From assembly GCA_000711775.1 (NCBI GenBank), contig ARYC01018390.1, forward strand, positions 54,940 through 118,939: a stretch of 64,000 nt of DNA, written 5' to 3'. The stretch comes from Oxytricha trifallax (Eukaryota; Ciliophora; Spirotrichea; Sporadotrichida; Oxytrichidae). How positions within the stretch are numbered: position 1 is the first letter of the stretch; every line of letters starts with the position of its first letter. Positions 35,001 to 50,000 of the stretch are shown here, piece after piece. A model generated the notes under the pieces. The model saw only the letters and a program-made list of their open reading frames with translations. It had not been told where the DNA came from and ran no database searches. The translations under genes were made by a program, and so were the position numbers.

Positions 35001-38000
35001 CAAGTGAAATAATATGTTTATATCAAATAGCCCATTCAAATTTATCAATATATTTTAATGCTTTAACAAATATAAATTAATTTTAACAATCACTATTTTT
35101 TATTAGGTCAAACCGACTATTTATTTGTGAATGCTTTGAATTATTTTATTATTGAAGCCTTTAAATATATTATTTAAATTTTATCCCTCAAGAACTGCAA
35201 TTTTATATATTTTAGAGTAATATAAAATAAAAACACTTAAACAGAGTGCTTGGAAATAAAAATTAAAAGAATTTAGTAAAATTTTTTACTGTTTTCTACC
35301 TTTTTTTGGTTAATAAGTCATACGAAGCAATATTTCTCATAATTTACATTTGTTTATATCATTCAAAGTTTACTCAACATTTTTTAATTTAAAAGATTAA
35401 ATGAATCCATCAAAATTTCTTGTAATTAAATAAAGCTGATAAGATAAATTTAATAATAAAATAATTAGTAAAAAATATAATTTATGGCTTGATTAAGAAT
35501 TTTGCAAACATTGACTAAAAAATTTATAGACTGTGCAGAAGGGTGCGCCTAATTCATATTTTTAATTTATTTCTATATTTACCCACATTTTTTATATTTA
35601 TTTTTATTTAATTGTTTATCTAATGCACATCAGCAGACTCTTGCTTAAAGTGCTAGAATGAAGAGCTTTTCGTTGATAGCAGCGACTCAATTTGCAAATT
35701 TTGCTCGCCAGGCTAATTCTTTAATAAAACTAGCAGCACATGCGAAAGTAAAAATAAATTATATTTATTTAGTACTGATTTATAAGGAGTTGTAAGATTT
35801 TATTTTTATTATAAATTTATTTTTATGGAATATTTATTAAAGTAAGTAAATATAAAACAATTAACTTAAGAGTAATCAATATTTATATTAGACTGCAATT
35901 GCTTCAGTGCAAACGATAATAGATGCTATTCTGATAATTTTTGTCCTGTTTGTCCAGAGGGCTAATTTAAACCTTAAAAATACAAATAAGTATAGTCTAA
36001 AACATATTAGTAATAATATAGTTGAATTTTTTTATTACTTAATAATATAAATATAAAATATAAGTTAATGATTACAAGAATCATTAAATAACTGTCATTT
36101 ATTAGTTGTATAAAATAATACAATGATAATTAAATAAATTCTCCTTAAATTTATTTAAAATTTAAAAAAAATGCTTCTATATGGTAAAAATTAAAAATCA
36201 ATAACATTAAAATTGTTGACTCTCAATTTAATTTTTTATAATAACTTGTGCTTTGAATCTTTTTAGATAAATTTAACATTTTTTAATATATGTTTTTGAA
36301 GAAATGTTATAAATGCTTTACTGTAATATAAATGATTTAAACATATTTTAATAGTTGTTTTGATATTAAAGATATTATTCTTGAAAAAAGTATAATAAGT
36401 TTACTACTCAAAGTGATGTTAATTTTTTTACTCTAATAAATATGTGTCTTTTAATGGTTACTCTTAAGATTTGATTCACAGATGAGTTGTGAAGAAAAAA
36501 ATGGAACACTATATTTTAAAGTTAAAATAAGGTTAAATATTATTATTTTAGATTATATTTTATTTCATTCAATTTTGGCCTATTGACAAAAAACAACTAA
36601 TGAATCAATAAAAAGAAGTAAAAATCAATTTTTGTCATAATCTTTTTAAGATTTTTCTTTATTTTATTTAGTATATTATCTGCTCATTTAAATTTGAATA
36701 AGTTCTGAGTTAAAATTTAAATTTTTATAATTATTTTAACTTTTTATCGAATTAAAAATCAAAAATTTAAATATAAATCTACAAGCAGATTTAGATAAGA
36801 AATTTGTAATTTAAACTAAAACTATTGATAATTACTCAATTTCAATTAATTAAATTATATTTAATACCTGTAAAATATTGAAAAGACAAAATAAAAAATA
36901 GTTTTCAAAAATTTTTACTGTATAATTAATCGTAATTTTTAATTAATAAATTTATATTTTATTAAATAAATATAACTAGGGAACTAAAAATTAAGATGAA
37001 TGAAATATAAATTAGAAATATTATAGGTTTAATACCTTAATCTTTAATAGAATATTATTTTATTTATCTTGCAATTTTAAAATTAAATTATTTTTAATAT
37101 TAAATAGAGAATTTTAATTAAAATGTGTAAATTTAGATTTCTTTATTTATTTAAAGCAACAGTTACTTTTTATTAATAAATTAAATCTCTAAATTTCTTT
37201 TAAACACTTTTTTTCCTTATCCAAAATGAGTATTCTTATGAAGCTTTTCTTCAACACAATAATTACTAAATTATTAGTTAGACTAATAAATATAATTTTG
37301 ATACTTTTCTTTTGCTTAGATAGCCAGAGAAAATTTCACGATTTTTTACCCATTAAAATATCGATATATTATTAAATTTAATTATATCTTGACACCTACT
37401 AATGCTCAACAAATTGCCCGATAGGGTAGGATATGATTGTGATATCATTATAAATATACTTATATTTTTATTAATTTTAATTGATACAGAATTTGCCAAT
37501 TGTAAATGACAATGTGGCATATTGCAGAGGTACAGAGTTATTCATTTTTAATTTTGATATTTAATTTTCTATATTAATTAAAAACTTTTTAGGAGACACA
37601 ATTTACGTTGATCCTTCTTCACCATCTTTTAATTTAAATATTAAATCAATTTTAATTAAATTAAATTCCTTAAATCTTTTTAATTAATATAAATCTGCTC
37701 TTGAATTGGGAACTTTTAATAACCCATATAAATGCTCTAGAAAAGCATTATAAGAGGTGTTCAATTATTTGCCAGGTGATATAAAACCTTATAAGATATT
37801 AATAAAGGAGGGTACCATAAATATTCTCAGACTCTTTGCATCCTAAAACTTCATTGTAAAGTTTACTGAATAAATAAAATAATGTTAAAAATTATCAAAT
37901 ATTTTCTAAATAGGTCAATTAAAAGAGCATCTTAAATTAAAGAATAGTACATCTAATATAAGTAAAAATAACTAATTATTAAACCTACTTAATTCTTTAA

Positions 38001-41000
38001 AAAATATTTTTCTGAAATATATCATTTAATATTAAATTTTAAGTTTTTTCATTATAAATTCGATAATATTTTATAAACTAATACCAAAATCATTTAATTT
38101 TAAATATTAAATTATTGTTGGTGCATTTAATCTTACGATAATATTTATAAAAATGATTATATATTCTTTTATTTTAGATAAGGTAATTAAGTCTATGATA
38201 TTTGAATCCATTTTAGTACTTACTCAGCTAAGAATTTATCAGAATTAGGACCGTAAGCTACTATTTACATGAAGTCAGATGAGAGGTAAACTTATCAAGT
38301 TTTATTAGATAAATTATGTAAATTAAAAATAAAATTTGTTTCTTAGAAAAAATATGCTTAATCATTTTCAAATAGTTTTACTATTATTATTATTAAATAT
38401 TTAAATAGTTTAAGAATATAAAGAGATAAAAATAGAATTAATAATTTAATCTTGATATAATTTTCGACCAACGTACGATTAGCTATTACTCTTCATCCAG
38501 ATTTGACCTTCCATATTGGTAGCACCCTACTACTAAATTCCGGACTACGCAAAGAACCCTCTTCAACCCCTTAAATACCCTTTAAGACTCACTTCACATA
38601 AAAAATTATCTAAATCAATCTCCTTCATACCGTCTCAACATCATGAACCTATTATTTGAAAGATGACATTAATTTATCATTCTTTTCAAATAAACATGAA
38701 CGCTTTCTACCATATTACTTTAAGGTTATTTTTAAATTTGCTTTAACATATTTTATATTTTTTTCATGATTTTCTAAAGGTATATTAAAACAACCTTTTA
38801 TTATATATAAATTAAAAAACAAGTCTGTTATAGTGTTTCGATTATAAATTTAATTTAAATTTCAAAAATTCAAATATGAAGATGGTTAAATTTATAATTA
38901 TTTGGGTTATGAACTTTCAGAATTTGAGTTTTTGTTTATCAGAGAAATTTTTTATTTGTTCAGTTAGAGAAAAAAATATTTAAAGAAAAATGTTAATGAA
39001 AACTAAAAAAAGCAGTTATAAATTATTTATTTTATGGAGGAATTTAAATAATAGCTATCTTAGTGAAACTTATCAAAACATCTAAAAAATTTCTTTTAAG
39101 AAAGAAAGAGGATTAGAGAAAAAGCTTATATAATAATATTATTTTTTATATATAATGGTCATGATGTCGAGATGTCATGAAGGAGATCGATTAAGACTCT
39201 GATGAATAATTTTTCATATGAAGCGGGGTATATTAAGGGGATACTGGAAGTGTGTTACCAAAAAGGGGTTTCTACTAGTTAGGATTACGGTGGAGTTGAA
39301 AAGATATGAATTGAAAATATATCAAACTATTAATATTACTCTCTTAATTCATATTAGTTTAAAAATCAAACAAGTCTTAGTGTAAAGAATTTAATAAAGC
39401 ATACCTAAATTTCAAATGATAAACTCAGCTTTATAATTTTATTCTCTTATTAAATTATATATTTATAATTTGTTTTTTCACAAAAATTCTGTATTTTCTT
39501 TTATATATGAACTTTACTTTATTCTCAAATTTTTATTTACTTTTTTACCTATAATTTATTTAATTTTATCACATTCCGTACACAACGAGGTTCCTTCTAA
39601 GCAATAATACCTTCAATACAACACATAAAATAGGATAAGGCTTGATGACTTAGTTAGAGTTAAATAACTTATACCAAAAGGGTGATATAATCGTACTTAG
39701 ATCAAATGTTAAATTTCAAAACATTATTTTTACAAGTAATTCTTGATTTCATTAAGTTAAACTCTATTTTAGACAATTTCACAATATCAATTTTAATTCT
39801 TTAAGGAATGCATTTAAATATGGAAATTAATTAAAAATCAAAATTAAAAATAATTAAGATTGCTGGTAGTTATCATTAATGAAACCTATAAAATACTTGC
39901 TTGATAGATAAGTAAAATTAGCTTGAATCTACTTTTGGCACTACTATTTTATCTCATATATAGAGAATTAAAAATCAGTTTTAATTTTTGATGATTATTT
40001 TTAGTTTTTATAATTAAAACTGATTTTTAATTCTCTATATATGAGATAAAATAGTAGTGCCAAAAGTAGATTCAAGCTAATTTTACTTATCTATCAAGCA
40101 AGTATTGTATAGGTTTCATTAATGATAACTACCAGCAATCTTAATTATTTTTAATTTTGATTTTTAATTAATTTCCATATTTAAATGATGTTCTACTATA
40201 TAAATTAATTATTTATATATAAAAAATTTGAGATTTTAACAAAATGCATTAAAAATTCGTGTTTTATAAATCATTAGTAATTTACCTTTTCAAAATAAAA
40301 TATTTATTACATTTAAGTTTTAATTAAATTGATTAAAAATTGCTATTATTGCTGAAATAAAAATGATTTGGGAAAAATAAAATAGATTAATAATTAATTA
40401 TTATAATTAGTGGCAGTTGACTTTCTGGAAACCTGAGCAATATGGTACTTGCTCGATAGAGAATTCAAAATCAGATGGACTTTACTATTAGTCGGTTACC
40501 CTCTATCGCATTCCTGAAGCGAGATAAATCAACTTTAATTTTGGAATTATATTCAACTAAACAAATCACCAAAAATTAAAGTTGATGATTATCTCGCTTC
40601 AGGGATGCGATAGAGGGGTACCGCCAATAGTAAAGTCCAGCTAATTTTGAATTCTCTATCGAGCAAGTACCATATTGCTCAGGTTTCCAGAAAGTCAACT
40701 GCCACTAATTATAATAATTAATTATTAATCTATTTTATTTTTCCCAAATCATTTTTATTTCAGCAATAATAAGGGCTAAATGCAATTTTATAGTAAAGCC
40801 AAGATTAGGATATTACGATTAAAAAGTGTATTAAAATCGTAAACAAATAAAAAAATTGTTATAATTTTAATAATTAATTAAGAAAAACAATAGTTCGTGA
40901 GAAAATCCTTTCTCCTATTATTTAAGCTTCATCTATTTTTTAAATTGTTATAAATAATTCGCAATTTTTCTGCTTTTCCTCTGGTTTTATAATTTCTAAA

Positions 41001-44000
41001 AATTCTATTGGTTTTATTTAGATTTATCATTTCCATTCTCCTTATTAAATCTTACCATCATTTTTGCAAAAGTTTTATTTTCTTTAAAAAATCTAATAAT
41101 ATTTTGGACTTTTATTTACTTAATTTTTAATTTTTTTCTATATTATTAAACATGATTGCGATGGAATACATTAGAATCAATATTTAATATACATTCAAAT
41201 TAATTGGAATATTAAGTAGAGATTTGAAATAAGAGAAATGAAAAAATTCTAGCATGTCTTAAAGGTTATATAAAAAACAAACTAATAGTATTTAGAATCT
41301 TTATGGGAAATGATATTTTTAACTTGTTCTAATTGAAATATAGTTAGTAATAGTATTTATTTTATTTAAAATTTATAATTACTCTTTATATTAAATAACA
41401 CATCTAGTGTTTAAAATATATAAAACCCCATTGATATTATTTAAAAGAGAATTTGAGATTATAATAATTTTACTAAAATATATGATTTATAAATTCATTC
41501 CAAAGCTTTATTCATTAAATAATTATAAATTAAATAACAATTTACTGAATCTCTAATCTATTTTATATTTTTTACCTTCTTGCCTTCTCAGTACCTCTTT
41601 TTGATTTTCACTTCTATGAATCAATAAATTAAATTCAATTTATTTTCATTCTGTTTAATGACTTGACAGTTTATCTCTTAGACCTTTAACCAAATTCTCT
41701 CAGTTTATTAGCTTTTCTTGATTATCCTAGAAATATCGTATACTGTTATTTCTTTTAGTGAATGAGTTATTCTTCTAACTAATTTAGAAATTCCTCAAAT
41801 TGCTATTTCAGTTTCTTGAAATTGCTATGAAACAAATTCAATGCTATTTAGAACAAGTTTAAGACATAAAACAGCAATAAAAAACAGATAAATCGATGGG
41901 CATGAATTAGAATTCTAAATTAAAACTTAAGGGTTCGATTCCTATGAGTGATCTAATTTTTTAAACAAGTATTCAAATATACAGAATAATACGAAATTAA
42001 TTATCATTGTAATGTTTATTTAAGAATTACATATCTTCTTATCTTTTTAATATATTCTTTTATATAAATATATATACAGAAATGTAATTTTTTGTTTTAC
42101 TAAATTCTATCATTTACTATAATATTTTAGAATAATAAAATATTAAAATCAAACGAAGATAATAGATTTTTGTACCTGTGGGATATCTAGTACAGAAGTA
42201 TAGTTATAGATGTAATATAACTTAATTATTATTTAACTATTTTAGAGAGTTACTATTAATTATTATGGAAAAGTAATAAGGTCTCCAATGCCTGCCAATG
42301 TAGAAATTACAAATACTCTCCTTAAAAAATAATAAATTAAATTCTAATAAAATACTTTAAATTATATCACTGATTATATTACCGAGGGCATTCTGTTACT
42401 ATCGGATTATAAACCAAATTATATTAGAATTAAATGTTTTAAGCATTTTTCGATTATCAATAAGCGAATAAGATTGTTTAAAACTTAAGTAATTCAATGT
42501 AAAATTTAAGTTAATTATAAATTAATATAATTATCTTTTAGAAATCTTTAAAAGTGATTGATTTAAAAATAAATCTCTTAAGTTAGGAGTAAATTATAAT
42601 GATTATTCTTTGCATGAATTCAAATAGAACCTCTCCAAACCCTCATAATTAAATTTGTAGTTATATTATTAGTTTGGTATATTTGGCCTTATTTGTAGTG
42701 AAAATACAGGTTTTAATAAGATTAAATTGCTTAATAAATATTTGACTACTTTGTTCAAACAATCTTGATATATTTTAAGAAAAATATAATAATTAATAAT
42801 TGATTTAAAAATAATAAATATGTCAAAAATTTCTGAGCATAAGATGTTAGTCACTCGACATAGTTTTTAAGTTACAAAAAACATATTTAAAAAATTTTAT
42901 ATTTGAGTAATAGGTTGGTGAAGATCTTTAGAAGATACAAACATAAGACTTGAAGAACTAGGGAACAGAACGGGAACAATAAGAGAAGAATGGAAAGATG
43001 GTTATATGAAGGAGAATGGAGAAATAATTACGCTTTTCAATGATACCATTTTGTCTTTGTAAACACTAATACTTATATATTCAACTAATTTTCATTTTCA
43101 ATTAAAGCTTTCCTCTTAATTTTTATAAATATTTTATCTAAATATTTTATGGCAGGTTTCGAATCTTATTACTAAGAAGTGGTTTAAGTATCGTCTAAAG
43201 ATTATGTTAAATACTATGTTCTCCATAAGTATCTATTTAAATATTTCTTGTCAGACTTCACTTTGAATATACATTTCTGGCAACTTATTGACTATTTCTC
43301 ATATTTATAACCATATTAAGACTTCTGATAGATATAACACTCGAACAATATTATAGCTATCAATCTAAAATTTTTAAAATAAAACGTTTACTCATCTTCT
43401 CAAAATGATTGAAATTATCCTATAGAATGTCAACTATAATTCTTTAAAAAAAATTAAACATACCTATTAAATCATTGCTTCTATTTATAATAAGCTGAGA
43501 TTTATTATGAATTATCTGGCTTAAAATCTCTGCGAACTTACCGTCAATTTATCACACCCAAGTTATTTCTGAATATATCTTTTTAATATAATCTGTATGC
43601 ATATACTCATTTTGAGTAATTCAAACTCTCAAATGATAATGCAATAAAACCATAATGAAGGACTACTTAATTAAGTTTAGTATGTTCTTGCAATGTTTTT
43701 TCTAAGACTATCTCAGATTTATGTATTATAGTCTAATTTGATATTGCTCGCTCTTAAATAAATGATTTTAAATTATGCATAAATAACCACAATTAATAGA
43801 CTATAATTTTGATTGTTTCGATAAGCATTTTTGAAAAAAAAGTTTATATTAAAATAGTAATCAATACAGTTAGTTCGGTCAGTTGCATTAAATGCAAAAA
43901 TATACAATTTAACTTTCTATTAAAATGAAATAATCGCAAATTGCTGTTATATTAATAATTTAATGCGCTTTTAAAACATGTTTCGCTCTAAAGTTCTTTT

Positions 44001-47000
44001 TTGAATGACTTAAAAGAAATTGATATTTAATTAAGAGAGGACAAGTTTAAGGCGCTTTATTATTAATTTCATAATTATAATAACTCTGATAGGTATTGGC
44101 ATTACAATATTAATTAAAAAAATTTAAGTAAAATTTGTAATTTTTTAAAGTGTAAAATTTGTATCATTAAATAAAATGTTCCATAAGCAAGTCATTCAAT
44201 TCGTTATTATTAAATTAAAAAGTTATAAGGATAGGGTGACCCACAGGGGCCTAAGGCTGGAGACTTTCTAATAGAGCTTTCTACTACACTAAGGTTTACC
44301 GAGGGCAGGTAGGGGGTTGCTGGGCGCAACGCATGAGGGAACAGTCGGTGGGATTTCCCTGCATAAATGAGTTACCTGGCTTGAGTTCAGTTTCCTAGGT
44401 AATAGGGAGCAGGATTTAGGGACGCTCTGCCTTCGAAAGTGAGAAGACGGAAACCATTGAAGCCAACGATAAGGATTATTCTCCCACACCGGGTTATGGT
44501 GCTGAAGCTACCACAGCGAAAGGATAGGGATTACGTTTCCCAACAGCGGTGGGACTGGTAAGCATTTTTCTCCACCTTCTGTCACTCAGTTGGATCTCAC
44601 ATGCTCTGTCCCCAGGTACAACTGTGGTGGCATCTTGATTTTGGGAGAAGACTAGGTAATAGCGAGGATGGTTTTTTCGGAGTTTTCTACTTTATGACTG
44701 CCACATCACGGAAGAGGTTTGCCACGTCAACTCACTCAGATACGTCTACGTCACGACTAAAATTAATTGTTTTATTTTAGTATTAAACAGTGATATGTTA
44801 AAATTATTTGATTTTAAATCATTAATCATCATCATTCAATTCGTTAAGTTTAGATATGGTGCTAAAATCTAACTTATAATAGGTAAGAAACTTAATTTCA
44901 TATTACAAAAACAACTTGTATCTTTTTACAAATGTTAAAAATTCGAGGATGTAGTTGCTTTTATTTTAAAACTTCTAAAATTTTCGTTAAAGTAAAGACT
45001 CTACTAATATTACAATTATCGAAAATATGTCCTCTCTTATTACCAGTTTTACTTATCATGGACTAATTCATACATTAAAATAAGATCACTGGATAGATTT
45101 GTCATAAGTCTAATATATTTTAGTATGACCAGCTTATTTGGCTAATAATTCACACTAATTTAAATGCAATCGTCGTTATTAGGAAGCTTTCATAGATTTT
45201 TAGATATCTTAATGATGCCCATTTTATTTGCATTTTGAAATTTTTCTGTTTTTCATTTTCTTTAACTCATTTTAATGGCTACTATTTTACCTTAATTATA
45301 ATTAATTTTTGAGAGTTTAGTTTACTCATTACAAATTCTTAATTTTTTTTTCTCAAATCATCATTTTTTCAATTTAATCTTTTTATAGATTTAATTGTTC
45401 ATTAATGTCAAACAATTAAAACTGGGGATAAGTGACAGTTCGGAATTTCACTTAGAAAGGCCAAAGATAATTTTTCATATAATTTGAAATTGATCTTTTT
45501 TTTCAATTTTAACAAATTTAATTTTAGATATAACGTTTTATCAACATCTTTTTTCAGCATATAAACGCTCTTTAATGTTACTGTTGACAATTTCGTTTCC
45601 GGAGCTTTTGCTCGATAGGAAGATACTTCTAGAAATGTTCTTAATATAGATACTTCATTTAGTTGCCTTTTTATCAATTTATTGAATTATATTGAAGAAA
45701 TAAATTTGAATTTTGAAAATTATTAATAACTAAATTAATAATAAATCAAAATCGTTGCAGTTAAAGTTGACTAATTAGAACGATCTTGGGCTCATTCGAT
45801 AGAGAATTCAAAATTAGCTCGAATTTATAATTGGCGGTACTATTTTATTGCATCCCTGGAGCGAGATAACTTTACTTCGAAATTCAAATGTATTTCTACA
45901 ATATTACGATATTTAGAATTTTCCAAATTTGCCCTGTCAGTGCTGACAATATTACCAAATATTAAATAGTGACGAATTTATACATAACATCAGATGCTCA
46001 TACAAAGGACTCAGCAATATATTATGTCGTAAATTTTTCTTAAAGATCAAGATCTATCATATGCCAATATGAAAATATTACAACAGCAGACTTATATTCT
46101 CTATTAATTAAAATTAAAATCATATTTATTTAATTTACTATAAGATAAATATGTTTATAGTGAATTTAATATAAAACCCCATGATTCTATAAAGAATGAG
46201 TGTTGGAAGTTAAGAACAAATAGATCAAGATTAATTGCTAAAATAGAATTAATTATATTAATATATTGATTAAAGATTAATAACTGACCAGAAAATAAAA
46301 CTGATTCCAGCAATATTAAAAAACATTAGCAGGATCATTAAACTTTTTAAAGTAAAAAATTTCTACCAATTAAATTTAATAGTAAAATATATAAGCCAGC
46401 ATGGTCCCTTTGTCACCTCTACATTCCAAAAACATAATTTTCTCCTTTATTTTCTACTTTTTTGCTCTTATTTTAATAAAGGGGTTTTATTCACTATCAA
46501 CTGTATCATAGATAAATAAATTTATTAATTAAATCATCAGTTAATGGAGGATCAGCTAACTTTACTCTAAAGAACATTTTGGCTAAGGTGACAAACACTC
46601 ACCCCCCCATAAGGTATACTTTTAAATGTGTACTATGATAGAACTCGACCTCCTGAGTAAACTTTTCTTAAGGACTGATTGTGGCCGGCTTTTAGTTTTT
46701 GAGATATCACACTGGCTAAGTCCAAAATTTACATATAAAATCATTAAATTTGGCTTTGAAAAAATTTTGAAATTTTTCTAAAAAATATCTTAATTTTCAT
46801 AATCAGATAAATTTAAAGGTTATGAGGAATTATTTTGAATATAAAATGTTTTCTGAAATTTTTTATTAATATCTTGCATATTAAAATCTTCATTTATCTT
46901 CATTTATATTTTAAAAAAGCCTATCAATATAAATGAAGATAAATGAAGATTTTAATAAAAAATTTCAGAAAACATTTTATATTCAAAATAATTCCTCATA

Positions 47001-50000
47001 ACCTTTAAATTTATCTGATTATGAAAATTAAGATATTTTTTAGAAAAATTTCAAAAATTTTTCAAAGCCAAATTTAATGATTTTATATATAAATTTTGGA
47101 CTTAGCCAGTGTGATATCTCGAAAACTAAAAGCCGGCCACAATCAGTCCTTAAGAAAAGTTTACTCAGGAGGTCGAGTTCTATCATAGTACACATTTAAA
47201 AGTATACCTTATGGGGGGTGAGTGTTTGTCACCTTAGCCAACATTTTATATACAAATGTATCAACGTATTCAGGGCAGTACTTCCATTTATAGCTCTAAG
47301 GATCTAATATTTAAAAAATAAATTTATTTAAATATCTAATCAGCTAAATGTAGTTAAATTTAAATATAGGGAAAAGTTTCCTGAAATGGTATTTTATTAG
47401 TTAAGAAAATAAAATTACAGAAAATGATAAATGCTACTTTTTTAATGAGTAATTGAAGGTAGCTTTTTAAAAAGCCTGTATTGTTATATTTTTAATTGTT
47501 ACAAAATCAATTTAATTTTTCTAGCATATAAGACACAATGTAAAATATATTCTATAGTTTTTTAACACTATTTCAAATATATTTTGAAAATTAAATGCAA
47601 GAGTTTATCTAAATATATTCTATATTCTTTAGTAATTCGTTATTCTAAATTATAAAAAATAAAATCATTAATTAATTTCTGTGAACAGAAAATGTACCAC
47701 TAAATAAGTATTGCTAAAATACAAAACATTTGGAAATTGTAAAAATAAATAATAACTGTAATGAAAATGATATAATTAAGAGTGTTTAGTATAATATGCG
47801 AAAATCGCATTATAATGCTAAAAGAAAATGCATTTGTGCATAATTAATACTAACTGGAGTTTAATTATTTTTTGTGATTTATATTTAAATTATATTTTCC
47901 TAGAAAATTTTCTTTGAGCGAACAAGTGTTTTGTGTATTATTACAAAGTAATTTACTCTGTACATTCGATAAATGCGAAAATATATTATTCGAGCAATCT
48001 CACTTGTAATAAAGCTCATCTTTTTGTTTTTTAGAAGATGCTAAAATATTTGCGATGTTTAACTATAAACAAGGAAAATTTAGAATAATATTCTCTAATA
48101 TTATGAAAAAATGTTAAAATCATGGATAATTTTAGTAAATAAAGATAAAGATACAAATGAAAAATACTTACTTGAATTAGAAGAGAGGTGAATGTTGCTA
48201 GTAATCCATTTTTAATCTATAAATTTTAATGAATTTCAGTTTTTTAATTAATTTTGAATAAATCTTGAATTTCAAAAATTTATGTATAATAATAAAAAGA
48301 AAAATACATTCAAAACCCCAAAACCCTTTAAGTAGTTTGATTGAGTTTTTTATTGATAAAAGTAGACTATTAGTGCTTACTTATTAGGGTTTTAATAGGG
48401 TTTATGTAGGGGTATAATGTTTAAATATTAGTAATTTAAGTGAGTATATGCGAGGTTTGGGGTCAGTTTATGACAGTGAGTATATAGATTCATTGTTTAA
48501 GTTGCGATATGGGTGTGATGAATATAGCGAATAACCCAAACCTGTTCTGAATTATACGTCTATAGCAAGGCTACTCCATAAATCTCCAGCAACTGTGAGG
48601 TCTCACTGTCTATTAGCATTGAATTTAAAGAGATAGCATCTTAATTCTAAGCCTAAGAGACCCTTAAAATTTTAGCAGCATCATATTGAATATCTTATTA
48701 ATGATAAGACTCTTAAATACTGGGCTCACTTCTCTCTAGCCTAGAGGGCTGTGATGTTTCATCGCCAATTTCCTGAGCTTCACATATCTGCTTAATCGAT
48801 AGCTAACATATATAAAAAGAACAGAATATCTTACAAGACAGTCAATCGCATTAAGAGAGTGATTTACTTTAATGTTTCATTTTATAAGACTAATTTAAAT
48901 TATATATTCGATTAAATGCAGAGGTCTTAAGAGCATAATATAAAGTTTATACAGGCTGATGAAGCAGTATTTACATTCAATACCTTTATATCAAGGTTTT
49001 GGTACAACAGGTATAGTAATAAAGAATTTTATGACTAAAAAGTTAAGGTTTAAACTCATGCAATACTTGGTGGAATAAGTGAAGATAATGGCCTCGAGAC
49101 TTATGTTATTCACCCTCGTTCTAAAAAGACTGAATATTATATTAAGTTCTTGCAATAACTGAGAGATAAGTACGCTGACTAAGATATTATTCCTTTCGTT
49201 GATAACTTGTCTGTTCATAAAACTAAAGACTCAAGGAAGGAATATGAAAGGCTAAATATAACACCTGTATTTAATGTTCCTTACAGCCCTTAGTTCAATG
49301 GAATTGAATTATATTGGGGGTTATTGAAAGGTCATTATAAGAAATTGCTGCTCTACCATCTGATGCATGATTTAAAGATAGATACAGTCGATTTTATTAA
49401 GAGTGCTGCTAAGAGAGTCAGCGATGATAAAGCTAAAGTGTTCGAAAGAGAAGGGAGATTTTGTGTATATAAATAAGTTTTAGATTTAAGCGAATGAATA
49501 AGTTCACATATTAAATTTACTCGTAAAGGGATTTGGCTTCTCTTTCTTTTCTTCCTCTTAAGGCTTGCTTGGGCCTATGTTTCTTCTCTTAGTGCCAGCT
49601 CCTGCATCTATGTTCATCTCTTATGGTTTTTATAAATCTTTGAAGAGTCTATTGCTCAATTCTTGTTTTACTTGAGACTTTATATCTCTGTTTAATTTGC
49701 TGCGCTCTTTCATCAAGTATATAGCAGTACCAGGTCTTTCTATAAAGTTAGAAGACTTAGATTACTTGAGATGAAAGGATGCTTTTGAAGTTCCTACAGC
49801 CAGGTGTCACTTATTTTAATACCTTGCTTCTCTTTTTCTTCAGGAGAGATGCTGTAGCGTTTCTTATGAGCTTCTTAAATAACTTCATTTAAGTACTCAG
49901 GTTTCAGAGTTGCAAGAACACCAAAGAAGAAGTTTCTCTCTGGCAACTTATTAGAGAGCTGTAGCTTTGATGGAAGGTAGAGAGCTACGTCCGGATCACT

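Noticed and set aside
37910..37965. Possible extra gene B MDS (GQLKEHLKLKNSTS)
   Set aside because: It falls inside the ATTGT-flanked IES 37858-38118, whose removal gives a perfect in-frame join.
41889..41957. Functional tRNA gene
   Set aside because: Only the B-box-like motif and partial acceptor pairing fit. D and anticodon arms do not, so at most a relic.
44215..44762. Ribosomal RNA fragment in the GC-rich island
   Set aside because: Short resemblances to large-subunit rRNA (GCTCTG, CAAAGTGA, AAGACGGAAA-like strings) are not colinear enough to support the call.
48991..49218. Minus-strand 75-codon ORF
   Set aside because: Antisense shadow of the intact TBE transposase.
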